Assembly (NCBI GenBank): GCA_025464915.1
Contig: JAODNF010000080.1
Location: 1 to 13,542 of the forward strand
Length of the DNA stretch: 13,542 nucleotides
Direction: 5' to 3'
Source of the DNA: Frankiales bacterium
GTDB lineage: Bacteria > Actinomycetota > Actinomycetes > Mycobacteriales > SCTD01
Of the stretch, positions 1 through 7,078 are shown in pieces (position 1 is the stretch's first letter; every line of letters begins with the position of its first letter). The notes under the pieces were generated by a model that had not been told where the DNA came from, ran no database searches, and worked only from the letters and a program-made list of their open reading frames with translations. Both the position numbers and the translations under genes were made by a program.

Positions 1-558
1 GGCAAGGAGAAGCTGGACGCCCGGCTGGCCAAGGGCCGTGAGCGGATGGCCGCGATCGAGCGCGGCGAGGTCCTCGCCAGCAGCCGCGAGAAGGGCGGCC
101 AGGCCGCCATGGCGACCTTCGAGGCCTCCCGCCCGTCGGTCGGCGCGCAGGCCGTCGGCATCGCCCGGGCCTCCTACGAGTACGCCCTCGAGTACGCCGG
201 CACCCGGGAGCAGTTCGGCCGCCCGATCGTGCAGAACCAGGGCGTGGCGTTCCAGCTCGCCGACATGAAGACCAAGATCGACGCCGCCCGGCTGCTGGTG
301 TGGCGGGCCGCCTGGATGGGCCGCAACGGCGTTCCGTTCACCAGCGGCGAGGGCTCGATGAGCAAGCTGTTCGCGGGGGAGACGGCGGTCGACGTCACCG
401 ACCGTGCGATCCAGATCCTCGGCGGCAACGGCTACACCCGCGAGTACCCGGTGGAGCGGATGCACCGCGACGCGAAGATCTACACGATCTTCGAGGGCAC
501 CTCGGAGATCCAGCGCCTCATCATCAGCCGCGCCATCAGCGGTCACCAGATCCCGTAA
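1..558 (+). CDS. Acyl-CoA dehydrogenase, C-terminal part (5' end outside window)
   Basis: FAD-dependent acyl-CoA dehydrogenase, which introduces an alpha,beta double bond into an acyl-CoA (beta-oxidation or branched-chain acyl-CoA breakdown, cytosolic). The frame is open from base 1, giving 185 visible residues, so roughly the N-terminal half is missing. Visible family marks: REQFGRPIVQNQGVAFQLADM in the C-terminal helical domain, QILGGNGYTREYPVER, and KIYTIFEGTSEIQRLI, whose FEG glutamate (fragment residue 165) is at the position of the catalytic base of medium-chain-type enzymes. The first ~35 visible residues are highly charged and lead into AMATFEASRP. I recall a similar charged insert in some mycobacterial FadE proteins. 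The TAA stop overlaps the ATG of the TetR gene by one base (TAATG), so the two are translationally coupled. The substrate cannot be deduced. Confidence 0.95.
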   Translation, partial: GKEKLDARLAKGRERMAAIERGEVLASSREKGGQAAMATFEASRPSVGAQAVGIARASYEYALEYAGTREQFGRPIVQNQGVAFQLADMKTKIDAARLLVWRAAWMGRNGVPFTSGEGSMSKLFAGETAVDVTDRAIQILGGNGYTREYPVERMHRDAKIYTIFEGTSEIQRLIISRAISGHQIP

Positions 559-1160
559 TGACCATCGCTGTCGACCGGGACGCCCGGCGGGAGTCCCTCC
601 TCGCCGCGGCCGACCTGGTCGTGCAGCGGGACGGCCCGTCGGCGTCGATGGCTGCGATCGCCGCCCAGGCCGGTATCACCAAGCCGATCCTCTACCGGCA
701 CTTCGGTGACAAGAGCGGGTTGTACGCCGCCCTGGCCGAGCGTCACACCGACCGGCTCCTGGACGCGCTCGTCGACGCCCTGACCGCCGGCGGGAGCTCT
801 CGCGAGCGGGTCCAGCGCACCATCGACACCTACCTCGCGGTCATCGAGGCGGAGCCCCAGGTCTACCGGTTCCTGGTCGAGTCCGAGGAGGCGGCGCCGT
901 CCGGCGGTCCGGTCCGCGGGTTCCTGAAGCGGCTCCAGGAGCTGCTGGCCGCGGGCATCACCCACGAGCTGAGGCTCGACGCCGACGACGTCCGGGCCGG
1001 CATCTGGGCGGCAGCGATCCTCGGCATGGTCCAGGCCGCGGGCGACCGCTGGCTGGAGCAGCGCGACTGCCTGCGCGAGGCCCTCAGCGCCCAGCTGACG
1101 GACCTGCTCTGGGGCGCCTACGGCAGCGCGAGCGCGGCGGCCGGCGGCCTGCGGGAGTGA
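558..1160 (+). CDS. TetR/AcrR-family transcriptional regulator
   Basis: One-component repressor of 200 aa, the usual TetR length. The N-terminal DNA-binding domain spans roughly residues 9-55: helix 1 (RESLLAAADLVVQRDG), then the helix-turn-helix MAAIAAQAGITKPILYRHFGDK at 31-52, where the YRHFGDK end is diagnostic. Residues ~60-190 form the helical ligand-binding and dimerisation domain, containing QVYRFLVESEEA and WAAAILGMVQAAGDRWL. The start is the ATG fused to the acyl-CoA dehydrogenase stop (TAATG). It has no Shine-Dalgarno sequence of its own, so reading probably depends on coupling to the upstream gene. Cotranscription suggests it controls fatty-acid or branched-chain acyl-CoA genes including its partner, with an acyl-CoA as a plausible effector. 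That role is inference; the family call is secure. Confidence 0.93.
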   Translation: MTIAVDRDARRESLLAAADLVVQRDGPSASMAAIAAQAGITKPILYRHFGDKSGLYAALAERHTDRLLDALVDALTAGGSSRERVQRTIDTYLAVIEAEPQVYRFLVESEEAAPSGGPVRGFLKRLQELLAAGITHELRLDADDVRAGIWAAAILGMVQAAGDRWLEQRDCLREALSAQLTDLLWGAYGSASAAAGGLRE

Positions 1161-1169
1161 CGTAACCGA

Positions 1170-1179
1170 CATCCGGATG
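1170..1179. promoter_or_regulatory. 10-bp perfect palindrome between tetR and the DUF4193 gene
   Basis: CATCCGGATG is its own reverse complement and begins ten bases after the TetR stop codon, in the 158-base gap that must carry the DUF4193 promoter. It could be an operator half of a dimeric regulator or a chance palindrome. It is short for a TetR operator, and no second copy was noticed in the window. The rest of the gap holds a possible TAnnnT hexamer at 1210-1215 (TAGCCT), but no −35 with proper spacing. Confidence 0.2.
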
Positions 1180-1302
1180 CTTGAGCGCGGCGCTGTCGGG
1201 CAGACCCGCTAGCCTCAGCCGCTCGCACCGGGGAGAATGCAGGATCGCTCCGGGCACAGATCGACGTCCCCGTGCGTTAGGACCGGCGCAGGACGTGAAG
1301 TG

Positions 1303-1309
1303 AGGAGAG
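1303..1309 (+). promoter_or_regulatory. Ribosome binding site of the DUF4193 gene
   Basis: AGGAGAG lies nine bases before the ATG at 1319. It is one of few clear Shine-Dalgarno sequences in the window and fixes the start of the DUF4193 gene. Confidence 0.75.
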
Positions 1310-1318
1310 CCCAGGACC

Positions 1319-1618
1319 ATGGCCACGGACTACGACACCCCCCGCCGCAACGAGGCGGACGACATGGGCGAGGACAGCCTCGAGGAGCTGAAGGCCCGCC
1401 GGGCCGAGGCGCAGAGCGGCAGCGTCGACATCGACGAGACCGACCTTGCCGAGGCGCTCGAGCTGCCCGGAGCAGACCTGTCCGGTGAGGAGCTCACCGT
1501 CAAGGTGCTCCCGAAGCAGCTCGACGAGTTCACCTGCTCGTCGTGCTTCCTCGTGCACCACCGCAGCCAGCTGGCGAGCGACAAGGGCGGCAAGCTGACC
1601 TGCCGCGAGTGCGCCTAG
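1319..1618 (+). CDS. DUF4193 family small zinc-ribbon protein
   Basis: Soluble 99-aa actinobacterial protein of unknown function. The N-terminal ~70 residues are acidic and helical (DDMGEDSLEELKARRAEAQ, then IDETDLAEALELPGADLSGEEL). The C-terminus carries two CxxC pairs, C73/C76 in FTCSSCFLVHHRSQLA and C95/C98 in LTCRECA, at the spacing of a one-metal zinc ribbon. This combination matches DUF4193 as I remember it (Rv2699c-like), a family found close to dut in actinobacteria. The start is fixed by a good Shine-Dalgarno sequence nine bases upstream. The length and the C-terminal end right after the last CxxC are typical. The zinc ribbon could mediate binding to RNA polymerase, the ribosome or nucleic acid, but nothing here decides that. 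Confidence 0.9.
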   Translation: MATDYDTPRRNEADDMGEDSLEELKARRAEAQSGSVDIDETDLAEALELPGADLSGEELTVKVLPKQLDEFTCSSCFLVHHRSQLASDKGGKLTCRECA

Positions 1619-1626
1619 CCCGGCGC

Positions 1627-2349
1627 GTGAACGACCTCAAGCGGCCGGAGCTGGGCGACCTCGTCGCCCGGCTCACCGCTGACGACCTCGACCGCCGAGA
1701 GCGCGGTCGGCTGCTGGCCGCCCTGTCCAAGGTGCTCGTCGGCAGCGCCCGGGCGGCGACCCTCTCGGGCAAGAAGCTGGCCGACCTGCTGACCGACGAG
1801 GTCGCCCCCCACCTGCCGGTGCGGGACCTGCTCACCCTTCGCGACCACCACCACGGGCTGTCCGGGGACGACCTGGCCGCCGCACTCGTGCGCACCGCGT
1901 CCGTGGTCACCGCCGGCATCGGCGCAGCGGCAGGCGCCCTGGCCGCCGTCGAGATGGCCGCGCCGCCGAGCCTGCTGGCCGCGCCGGTCCAGCTCGCGGC
2001 CGAGACGCTGGCCGTCGTCGCGGTCGAGCTGAAGCTCGTCGCCGAGCTGCACGTCGTCTACGGCAAGGCACCGGTGGGCTCGCGCCGCCAGCTGGCGATG
2101 GCGTACCTGTCGTCCTGGGCCGCCAAGCGCGGCCTCGACACCGGCACGGGCGGCCCGTCACTGTCGGACGTGCTGAGCACGGCCGCCCGCCAGCAGGTGC
2201 GGCAGCGGGTCGTGCGCCGGCTGCGCAAGAACCTGACCTCGCTGGCGCCCTTCCTGGCGGGCGCGGTCGCGGGGGCCGAGCTGAACCGCCGCGAGACGCG
2301 CGGGCTCGGCGAGGCTCTGCAGCGCGATCTGAGGGGCCGGCGCCGCTAG
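1627..2349 (+). CDS. Unrecognised actinobacterial protein with hydrophobic central segment
   Basis: A 240-aa protein that I cannot assign to a named family, though similar hypothetical proteins seem common in actinobacteria. Residues 1-90 are charged and probably helical (LGDLVARLTADDLDRRERGRLLAALSK). Residues ~88-140 are a long Ala/Val/Leu-rich stretch with a PPSLLAAP break at 113-120, able to form two membrane helices or a membrane-associated hairpin, ending in the VAVELKLVAELHVVYG signature. The C-terminal third is strongly basic (RQQVRQRVVRRLRKNL, final RGRRR) with another hydrophobic patch at ~204-218. The overall look (amphipathic, Ala-rich, membrane-adjacent) recalls EcsC-like proteins, but this is only an impression. 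The GTG start is eight bases after the DUF4193 stop and has no Shine-Dalgarno sequence, so it is probably coupled to that gene. The upstream in-frame ATG at 1543 lies inside DUF4193 and is rejected. Confidence 0.8.
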   Translation: MNDLKRPELGDLVARLTADDLDRRERGRLLAALSKVLVGSARAATLSGKKLADLLTDEVAPHLPVRDLLTLRDHHHGLSGDDLAAALVRTASVVTAGIGAAAGALAAVEMAAPPSLLAAPVQLAAETLAVVAVELKLVAELHVVYGKAPVGSRRQLAMAYLSSWAAKRGLDTGTGGPSLSDVLSTAARQQVRQRVVRRLRKNLTSLAPFLAGAVAGAELNRRETRGLGEALQRDLRGRRR

Positions 2350-2371
2350 GCACAACTGACCAGTCGCAGGG

Positions 2372-2384
2372 GGCCCGCCGGGCC
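2372..2384 (+). other. Small GC hairpin between the unknown gene and the c-di-GMP gene
   Basis: GGCCC-GCC-GGGCC forms a 5-bp stem with a 3-base loop, 22 bases after the upstream stop. There is no T-tract, so it is a weak terminator candidate at best. It sits immediately before the ATG at 2385 and would occlude initiation there, one reason to prefer the start at 2457. Confidence 0.3.
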
Positions 2385-2409
2385 ATGTCGGGACCGGGAA
2401 ATGCGGACA

Positions 2410-2415
2410 TACCGT
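2410..2415 (+). promoter_or_regulatory. Candidate −10 box of the PAS-GGDEF-EAL-GAF gene
   Basis: TACCGT fits the actinobacterial TAnnnT −10 consensus and is the same hexamer seen before the DUF3093 gene. Transcription would start around 2422, giving a leader of about 35 bases to the ATG at 2457. No convincing −35 is seen. The hexamer lies within a stretch of atypical codon use, which fits non-coding sequence. Confidence 0.3.
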
Positions 2416-2456
2416 CGGTGGACCGCCAAACAGCCCCTCGACACCGACAGGTCACG

Positions 2457-5291
2457 ATGCAGGCCAACAGGTCAGGAGTGCCGCCGCCGTCCCGCGTGCG
2501 CGGGCGGCTCTGGCACCTGGGTCGCCTCGCCGACGGCCTCCCGGAGGCGCGCTACGAGGCGGTGCTGGCCTGCCTGCGGTCCGCGATCTGCGTCGCGGGT
2601 GGGGCAAGCCTGCTCGTCGTCGGGAACAGCCACCAGCGACTGCTGCTGCCGGCGATCCTGAACTTCGTCATCGCCGGCCTGTCTCTGCTGATCGCCGGTT
2701 ACGTCGCGGTGGCCGCGTCGCCGGAGCGGGCCCGGACCCTCGGTGCCTGGTCCACCGCTGTCGACGTCCTCGCCTACGGCGCCTACAGCGCCCTGCTGGG
2801 TGACCGGCCCGGAGCCGGCTCGCTGCTCGGCATCTTCGTGCTCCTCGAGGGACCGATCCGCTACGGCCTGCGCGGGCTCGCCGCCACCGCCGTACCAGTG
2901 GCCATCATCGCGTCCGTGTGGCCCCAGGCCGACGCCGGGGGCAAGGCACCCGGCCCGGGCACCGTCGTCCTGCTGTGCCTGCTCTTCACGCTCCCTGCCG
3001 TCGTGATCCGCGCCCTGGTCATGCGCGGCAGCGCCCGGCTCCGCAACGCCGAGCTGCAGTTCTCGACCGCCTTCGAGCACGCCTCGATCGGCATGGCGCT
3101 GGTGGACCTCGATCTCACCGTCGTCCAGGTCAACCGCTCGCTGTCGCTGCTCGTCGGGGAGATGCCTGCTGCGCTGCTCGGCTCCGGCCTCGCCCACACC
3201 GTCGACGCCCTCGACCGCGACCGGGCGGCGGCGGCGCTCGCAGGCCTGACCGACGCCGAGCCGAGTGTGCGCCTCGAGGTCCGGCTGCGCCGCCCGGACG
3301 GTGGCGTTCGCTGGGGCCACATCTCCGCGACCCTGCTCCGCGGCCAGGGCGGGCTGCCCTCGCGGGTCGTCGTCCAGGTGGAGAACATCACCGAGCGCAA
3401 GCGCTCCGAGGCCATGCTCAGCCACGCTGCCGCCCACGACGCCCTCACCGACCTGCCCAACCGCAGCCTGCTGCTGGCGCGGCTCGACGCTGCGCTGTCG
3501 CGTGGCGAGCAGCTCGGCATCCTGTTCCTCGACCTCGACCGGTTCAAGGTCGTCAACGACGGCCTCGGCCATGCCGCGGGCGACCTGCTGCTCGTGCAGG
3601 TGGCGATCCGGCTGCGCGAGGTGATGCGCCCCGAGGACCTGGTGGCGCGCATCGGCGGCGACGAGTTCGTCGTCCTCTGCCGCAACGCCGACGAGGTGTC
3701 GTGCGCGCACGTCGCCCAGCGCGTCCTCGACGTCCTGAACCAGCCGATCCTCACCGCCAACGGCGGTGAGCTCGTCATCGGCGGCTCGATCGGCATCGCC
3801 CTGGCAGGCCCGGGCGACTCCGGCGAGCTCGTGCTTCGGGACGCGGACACCGCGATGTACGCCGCCAAGCAGAGCGGCGGTGGGCGCTACCACCTTTTCA
3901 GCACCGAGCTGCGCGAGCGGGCGGTCCGCACCCACGAGCTCGAGGTCGACCTCCGCACGGCGCTGCGCGCCGGGGACGTGTCGGTCGTCTACCAGCCCGT
4001 CATCAGCCTGAGCCACGGCCGCGTGCTGGGCTGTGAGGCGCTCGCCCGCTGGACCCACCCGGTCCGCGGGCTGGTGTCCCCGGCGGAGTTCGTCGCGGTC
4101 GCGGAGCAGTCCGACCTGATCCTCGACCTCGGCGACTACGTGCTGCGGCAGGCCCTCTCGGACGTCGGCCAGTGGCCCGTCGACGACGCGTCGCCGGCCC
4201 CGACCGTGGCGGTCAACGTCAGCCTCCGGCAGCTGGTCAGCCACAGGTTCCCGCGGCGGGTCGCGGAGCTGCTGCAGGCCTCCGGGGTCGACGCGTCGCG
4301 GCTGTGCCTGGAGGTCACGGAGACCGTTCTCGTCGGCGACGTCGAGCCCGTGATCGCGGTCCTGAAGGACCTGCGCGACGTCGGCTGCCGGCTGTCGATC
4401 GACGACTTCGGGACCGGCCACGCGTCGCTCACCTACCTCGCGCGCTTCCCCGTCGACCAGGTCAAGGTCGACCAGTCGTTCGTCGCCGGCCTCGGTGTCG
4501 ACGCCGGCTCCGCCGCCATCGTCGGTGGCGTCGTCGGCATGGCGCACACCTTCGACCTGCGGGTGATCGCCGAGGGCGTCGAGACCGAGACGCAGCTGGC
4601 GGTCCTGCGCGAGATGGGCTGCGACGCCGTCCAGGGTTTCCTGCTCGGCAAGCCCATGTCGCAGCAGGAGCTGGCTCTGCTGTTCCGCCGTCGGGTGTCG
4701 GACGGTGGCGTGCCGATGCCGCGCGACGGCCGCGTCGAGGCGACCGACCCCACCGCCCCGTCCATCGACGAGGTCCGGCACACGACGCTGCTCGTCGAGG
4801 GCGCCAAGGCCGTCACCGGGCGCCTCGACCTGGAGTCGGTGCTGGAGCACGCGTTCCTCACGCTCGCGGCCTCCGTCGAGTTCGAGGGCGGCGCGATCAT
4901 GCTCGTCGAGGACCAGCAGGTGCGGATCGCCGCCGGCATGCCGCAGCCGACCCCGGAAGCCCTGGCCGCCCGCATCCCCCTGGGCCAGGGAGTCTCGGGG
5001 ACGATCTGCGTCACGGGCGAGCCGCGCTACCTGCCGGACATCACGATCGCCAGCACCGTCACCGCGAACCGCCGGGCCAAGAGCTCCTCGCACGGCGTCC
5101 GCAGCTGGTTCGGCGTACCGCTCATCGCGGAGGGCCGCCCCATCGGGCTGCTGCAGGTCGACTCGACCCGGGTGAACGCCTTCTCCGAGTCCGACCGCCT
5201 CGCCATCTTGTCCTTCGCCCCCGTCGTCGCGCTCGCGGTCGTCACCGCCCAGCGGGCCGCCGAGCAGCTCCGCCAGATCCAGGGCTCCTAG
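2457..5291 (+). CDS. Membrane-anchored PAS-GGDEF-EAL-GAF cyclic-di-GMP synthase/phosphodiesterase
   Basis: Bifunctional-looking c-di-GMP enzyme of 944 aa from this start. In order: about five or six membrane helices (residues ~20-185); PAS sensor (~195-315, FSTAFEHASIGMALVDL, ending ENITERKRSE); GGDEF diguanylate cyclase (~320-475) with intact GGDEF at 400-404 and an RxxD inhibitory site (RPED, 391-394) five residues before it; EAL phosphodiesterase (~485-735) with E527 of EAL, N587, E622, DD at 649-650 (DDFGTG), K670 and E706 (EGVETE) all present; and a GAF domain (~775-935, GVSGTICVTGEPRYLPDI, WFGVPLIAEGRPIGLLQVDS). Both active sites therefore look competent. An in-frame ATG at 2385 would add 24 residues, but those codons are rich in A/T-ending and rare types (ATA, CGA, AAT, CAA, ACA), unlike the rest. 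ATG 2457 has an AGG five bases upstream. Likely monocistronic, facing a convergent MFS gene. Confidence 0.93.
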   Translation: MQANRSGVPPPSRVRGRLWHLGRLADGLPEARYEAVLACLRSAICVAGGASLLVVGNSHQRLLLPAILNFVIAGLSLLIAGYVAVAASPERARTLGAWSTAVDVLAYGAYSALLGDRPGAGSLLGIFVLLEGPIRYGLRGLAATAVPVAIIASVWPQADAGGKAPGPGTVVLLCLLFTLPAVVIRALVMRGSARLRNAELQFSTAFEHASIGMALVDLDLTVVQVNRSLSLLVGEMPAALLGSGLAHTVDALDRDRAAAALAGLTDAEPSVRLEVRLRRPDGGVRWGHISATLLRGQGGLPSRVVVQVENITERKRSEAMLSHAAAHDALTDLPNRSLLLARLDAALSRGEQLGILFLDLDRFKVVNDGLGHAAGDLLLVQVAIRLREVMRPEDLVARIGGDEFVVLCRNADEVSCAHVAQRVLDVLNQPILTANGGELVIGGSIGIALAGPGDSGELVLRDADTAMYAAKQSGGGRYHLFSTELRERAVRTHELEVDLRTALRAGDVSVVYQPVISLSHGRVLGCEALARWTHPVRGLVSPAEFVAVAEQSDLILDLGDYVLRQALSDVGQWPVDDASPAPTVAVNVSLRQLVSHRFPRRVAELLQASGVDASRLCLEVTETVLVGDVEPVIAVLKDLRDVGCRLSIDDFGTGHASLTYLARFPVDQVKVDQSFVAGLGVDAGSAAIVGGVVGMAHTFDLRVIAEGVETETQLAVLREMGCDAVQGFLLGKPMSQQELALLFRRRVSDGGVPMPRDGRVEATDPTAPSIDEVRHTTLLVEGAKAVTGRLDLESVLEHAFLTLAASVEFEGGAIMLVEDQQVRIAAGMPQPTPEALAARIPLGQGVSGTICVTGEPRYLPDITIASTVTANRRAKSSSHGVRSWFGVPLIAEGRPIGLLQVDSTRVNAFSESDRLAILSFAPVVALAVVTAQRAAEQLRQIQGS

Positions 5292-5326
5292 GGCCGCTCC
5301 GGCGAGGTGTGGCGGGGCCTGCTGCC

Positions 5327-5412
5327 CGGGGCCGCCCGCGCGACCGCGCACATCACGGGACGGTCACTGTGCGGCGGCCCCGCGTGGGTGCGCGCGGGAG
5401 GTCCGCACAGTG
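5327..5412. terminator. Two competing inverted repeats between convergent genes (probable bidirectional terminator)
   Basis: The 125-base gap between the two convergent genes contains two perfect 10-bp inverted repeats. CGGGGCCGCC (5327-5336) pairs with GGCGGCCCCG (5373-5382), and CACTGTGCGG (5365-5374) pairs with CCGCACAGTG (5403-5412). They share bases 5373-5374, so the middle strand can fully pair left or right but not both. No T-tract follows on either strand, as is common in actinobacterial terminators. The position between two converging stops makes a shared terminator the simplest reading. Confidence 0.55.
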
Positions 5413-5416
5413 GGCG

Positions 5417-7057
5417 CTACTCGCCGCCGGGTGGGCCGGCGTGGCCGGCGGGCTTGACCTTGGGCAGGAAGCTGACCAGCAGGGCGGCCAGGGCGAAGAT
5501 GCCGACCTCGTAGAGCAGGGTGCGCTGGAAGGCGTACACGAACTCGACCCGGCGTCCGTAGGCGGCGGCCTTCGCGACGGCGGCCGTCACGGATGCGGGG
5601 GTCCCGTCGGGGGTCTCGCAGCCGGCGGGCGTCACGGACGGGTCCTTGGCCCGGGACTGGGTCACGAAGCAGTCGTGGAAGGTCTTCGCCGGGACGATGG
5701 CGGTGACGGGGGCCGGCAGGCGCGACACGAACGCGTCGGCTGCCTGCGGGGCGTGGGCGGACAGCAGCCCGAAGAAGACGATGCCGACGATCGCGATGCC
5801 GAGGGCGCCGCCGACCTGCTGGCCGGTGGTGAGGACGCCGCTCGCGGACCCGGCCTCGCGCCCCTTGATGCCGGCGAGGATGAGGTTCGTCAAGGGGGCG
5901 ATGAAGCAGCCGAGGCCCAGTCCGCTGATGAGGAGGAACGGCGCGATGTCCCAGGACGTGATGCCGGTGCCGAAGTGGTGGACGACGGCGATCAGCACCA
6001 CCATCGAGAGCGACAGCAGCCCCGCGCCGACGCGCAGCAGGTTGGTCCCGAGCCGCTGAGCCAGCTTGTCGGACCGCGACGACGCGATCGCCGTGCCGAG
6101 CGCGAACGGGAAGCCGGTGAGGCCGGCGTGCAGGGCGGAGAAGCCGAGTCCGAGCTGCAGGTAGAGGCCGAAGGTGAAGAAGAACGCCGGGATGCCCGCG
6201 AAGAAGACCAACGAGACGACCAGGCCGACCCGGAAGCTCTGGTTGCCGAACAGCGTCATCAGCACCAGCGGGCTGCGGTTCTCGCGGGTCTTGCGTCGCT
6301 GTACGACGACGAACGCCGCCATCACGGGCGCGGCGGCGACGAGCATGCCGATCAGCCAGGCCGGCCAGTCGCGCTCGCGGCCCTCGGTGAGCGGGAAGAC
6401 GACGAGGAACAGCCCGACCGTGATGACGAGGGCCCCGATGATGTCGAGGCGCGGCGCGTCCGGCGCTTTGGTCTCGGGCAGCAGCCGGGCCGCCGCCGTG
6501 ACGGAGGCGAGGCCCACCGGGATGTTGACCAGGAAGATCATCCGCCAGTCGGTGCCGAACAGGTCGGCCGAGATGAGCAGGCCGCCGACCAGGGGACCGA
6601 GGATCGTCGCGATGCCGATGGTCGCGCCGAACAGGCCGAAGGCGCGGCCGCGGTCCTTCGGGGGGATCGTCACCTGGATGGTCGAGAGCACCTGGGGGAC
6701 CATCAGGCCGGCCCCGACGCCCTGGACCACCCGCGAGAGGATCAGCACCGTGGCGTCGCCGGCGAGGCCGCAGGCGAGGGACCCGAGGGTGAAGACCGAC
6801 ATGCCGGCGATGAACAGCCGCCTGCGGCCGAAGATGTCGCCGAGCCGCCCACCCGTGATGAGCAGGCACGCGAACGCGAGCTGGTAGCCGGCCAGCACCA
6901 GCTGGATCTCGGCGAACGAGGCCGTGAGGTCCTTCTGAATCGACGGGATCGCGACGTTCACGATCGACACGTCGAGCAGGTTCATGAACACCGCGGTCAG
7001 CACGATGGCCAGCACGGCGTTGGGGTGGATCTCCTTGCGCTCTGCAGTCACCGTCAC
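5417..7057 (-). CDS. DHA2-family 14-TM MFS multidrug exporter (EmrB/QacA type)
   Basis: Proton-driven drug/solute exporter of the inner membrane, 546 aa, normal for the 14-helix DHA2 branch. Motifs in order: D1 (LLDVSIVNVAIPSI, 27-40) in TM1, motif A (GGRLGDIFGRRRL, 69-81) in the TM2-3 loop, motif B (RVVQGVGAG, 109-117) in TM4, antiporter motif C (GATIGIATILGPLVGGL, 144-160) in TM5, and WRMIFLVNIPVG at 171-182. The segment ~433-510, between the last two helices, is a long polar loop predicted to be extracellular, with two cysteines (463 and 480) that could form a disulfide. The start is GTG (complement of 7055-7057), 21 bases after the hydrolase stop. It has no Shine-Dalgarno sequence but a TAnnnT hexamer seven bases upstream, so it may have its own leaderless transcript. 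The substrate is unknown. Coupling to an amidase and hydrolase hints at export of a modified amphiphile or toxic product, which is inference. Confidence 0.94.
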   Translation of the reverse strand: MTVTAERKEIHPNAVLAIVLTAVFMNLLDVSIVNVAIPSIQKDLTASFAEIQLVLAGYQLAFACLLITGGRLGDIFGRRRLFIAGMSVFTLGSLACGLAGDATVLILSRVVQGVGAGLMVPQVLSTIQVTIPPKDRGRAFGLFGATIGIATILGPLVGGLLISADLFGTDWRMIFLVNIPVGLASVTAAARLLPETKAPDAPRLDIIGALVITVGLFLVVFPLTEGRERDWPAWLIGMLVAAAPVMAAFVVVQRRKTRENRSPLVLMTLFGNQSFRVGLVVSLVFFAGIPAFFFTFGLYLQLGLGFSALHAGLTGFPFALGTAIASSRSDKLAQRLGTNLLRVGAGLLSLSMVVLIAVVHHFGTGITSWDIAPFLLISGLGLGCFIAPLTNLILAGIKGREAGSASGVLTTGQQVGGALGIAIVGIVFFGLLSAHAPQAADAFVSRLPAPVTAIVPAKTFHDCFVTQSRAKDPSVTPAGCETPDGTPASVTAAVAKAAAYGRRVEFVYAFQRTLLYEVGIFALAALLVSFLPKVKPAGHAGPPGGE

Positions 7058-7064
7058 CCGGATG

Positions 7065-7070
7065 ACGCTA
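7065..7070 (-). promoter_or_regulatory. Candidate −10 box for a leaderless MFS transcript
   Basis: On the minus strand TAGCGT (TAnnnT) ends seven bases before the GTG start of the exporter, the distance at which transcription would begin on the start codon itself. The exporter has no Shine-Dalgarno sequence. The box lies in the 21-base gap after the hydrolase stop, implying an internal promoter. No good −35 is visible. Confidence 0.35.
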
Positions 7071-7078
7071 GGCCACGG

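Noticed and set aside
1181..1215. TTGAGC (1181) and TAGCCT (1210) as a −35/−10 promoter for the DUF4193 gene
   Set aside because: The 23-base spacer is too long for a standard promoter; only the TAGCCT hexamer remains as a weak candidate.
2472..5351. A 959-codon minus-strand open frame mirroring the c-di-GMP gene
   Set aside because: It is the antisense of a well-supported multi-domain gene. Its product is repetitive Asp/Glu/Arg/Gly-rich with no recognisable fold, typical of antisense frames in DNA with nearly all G/C third positions.
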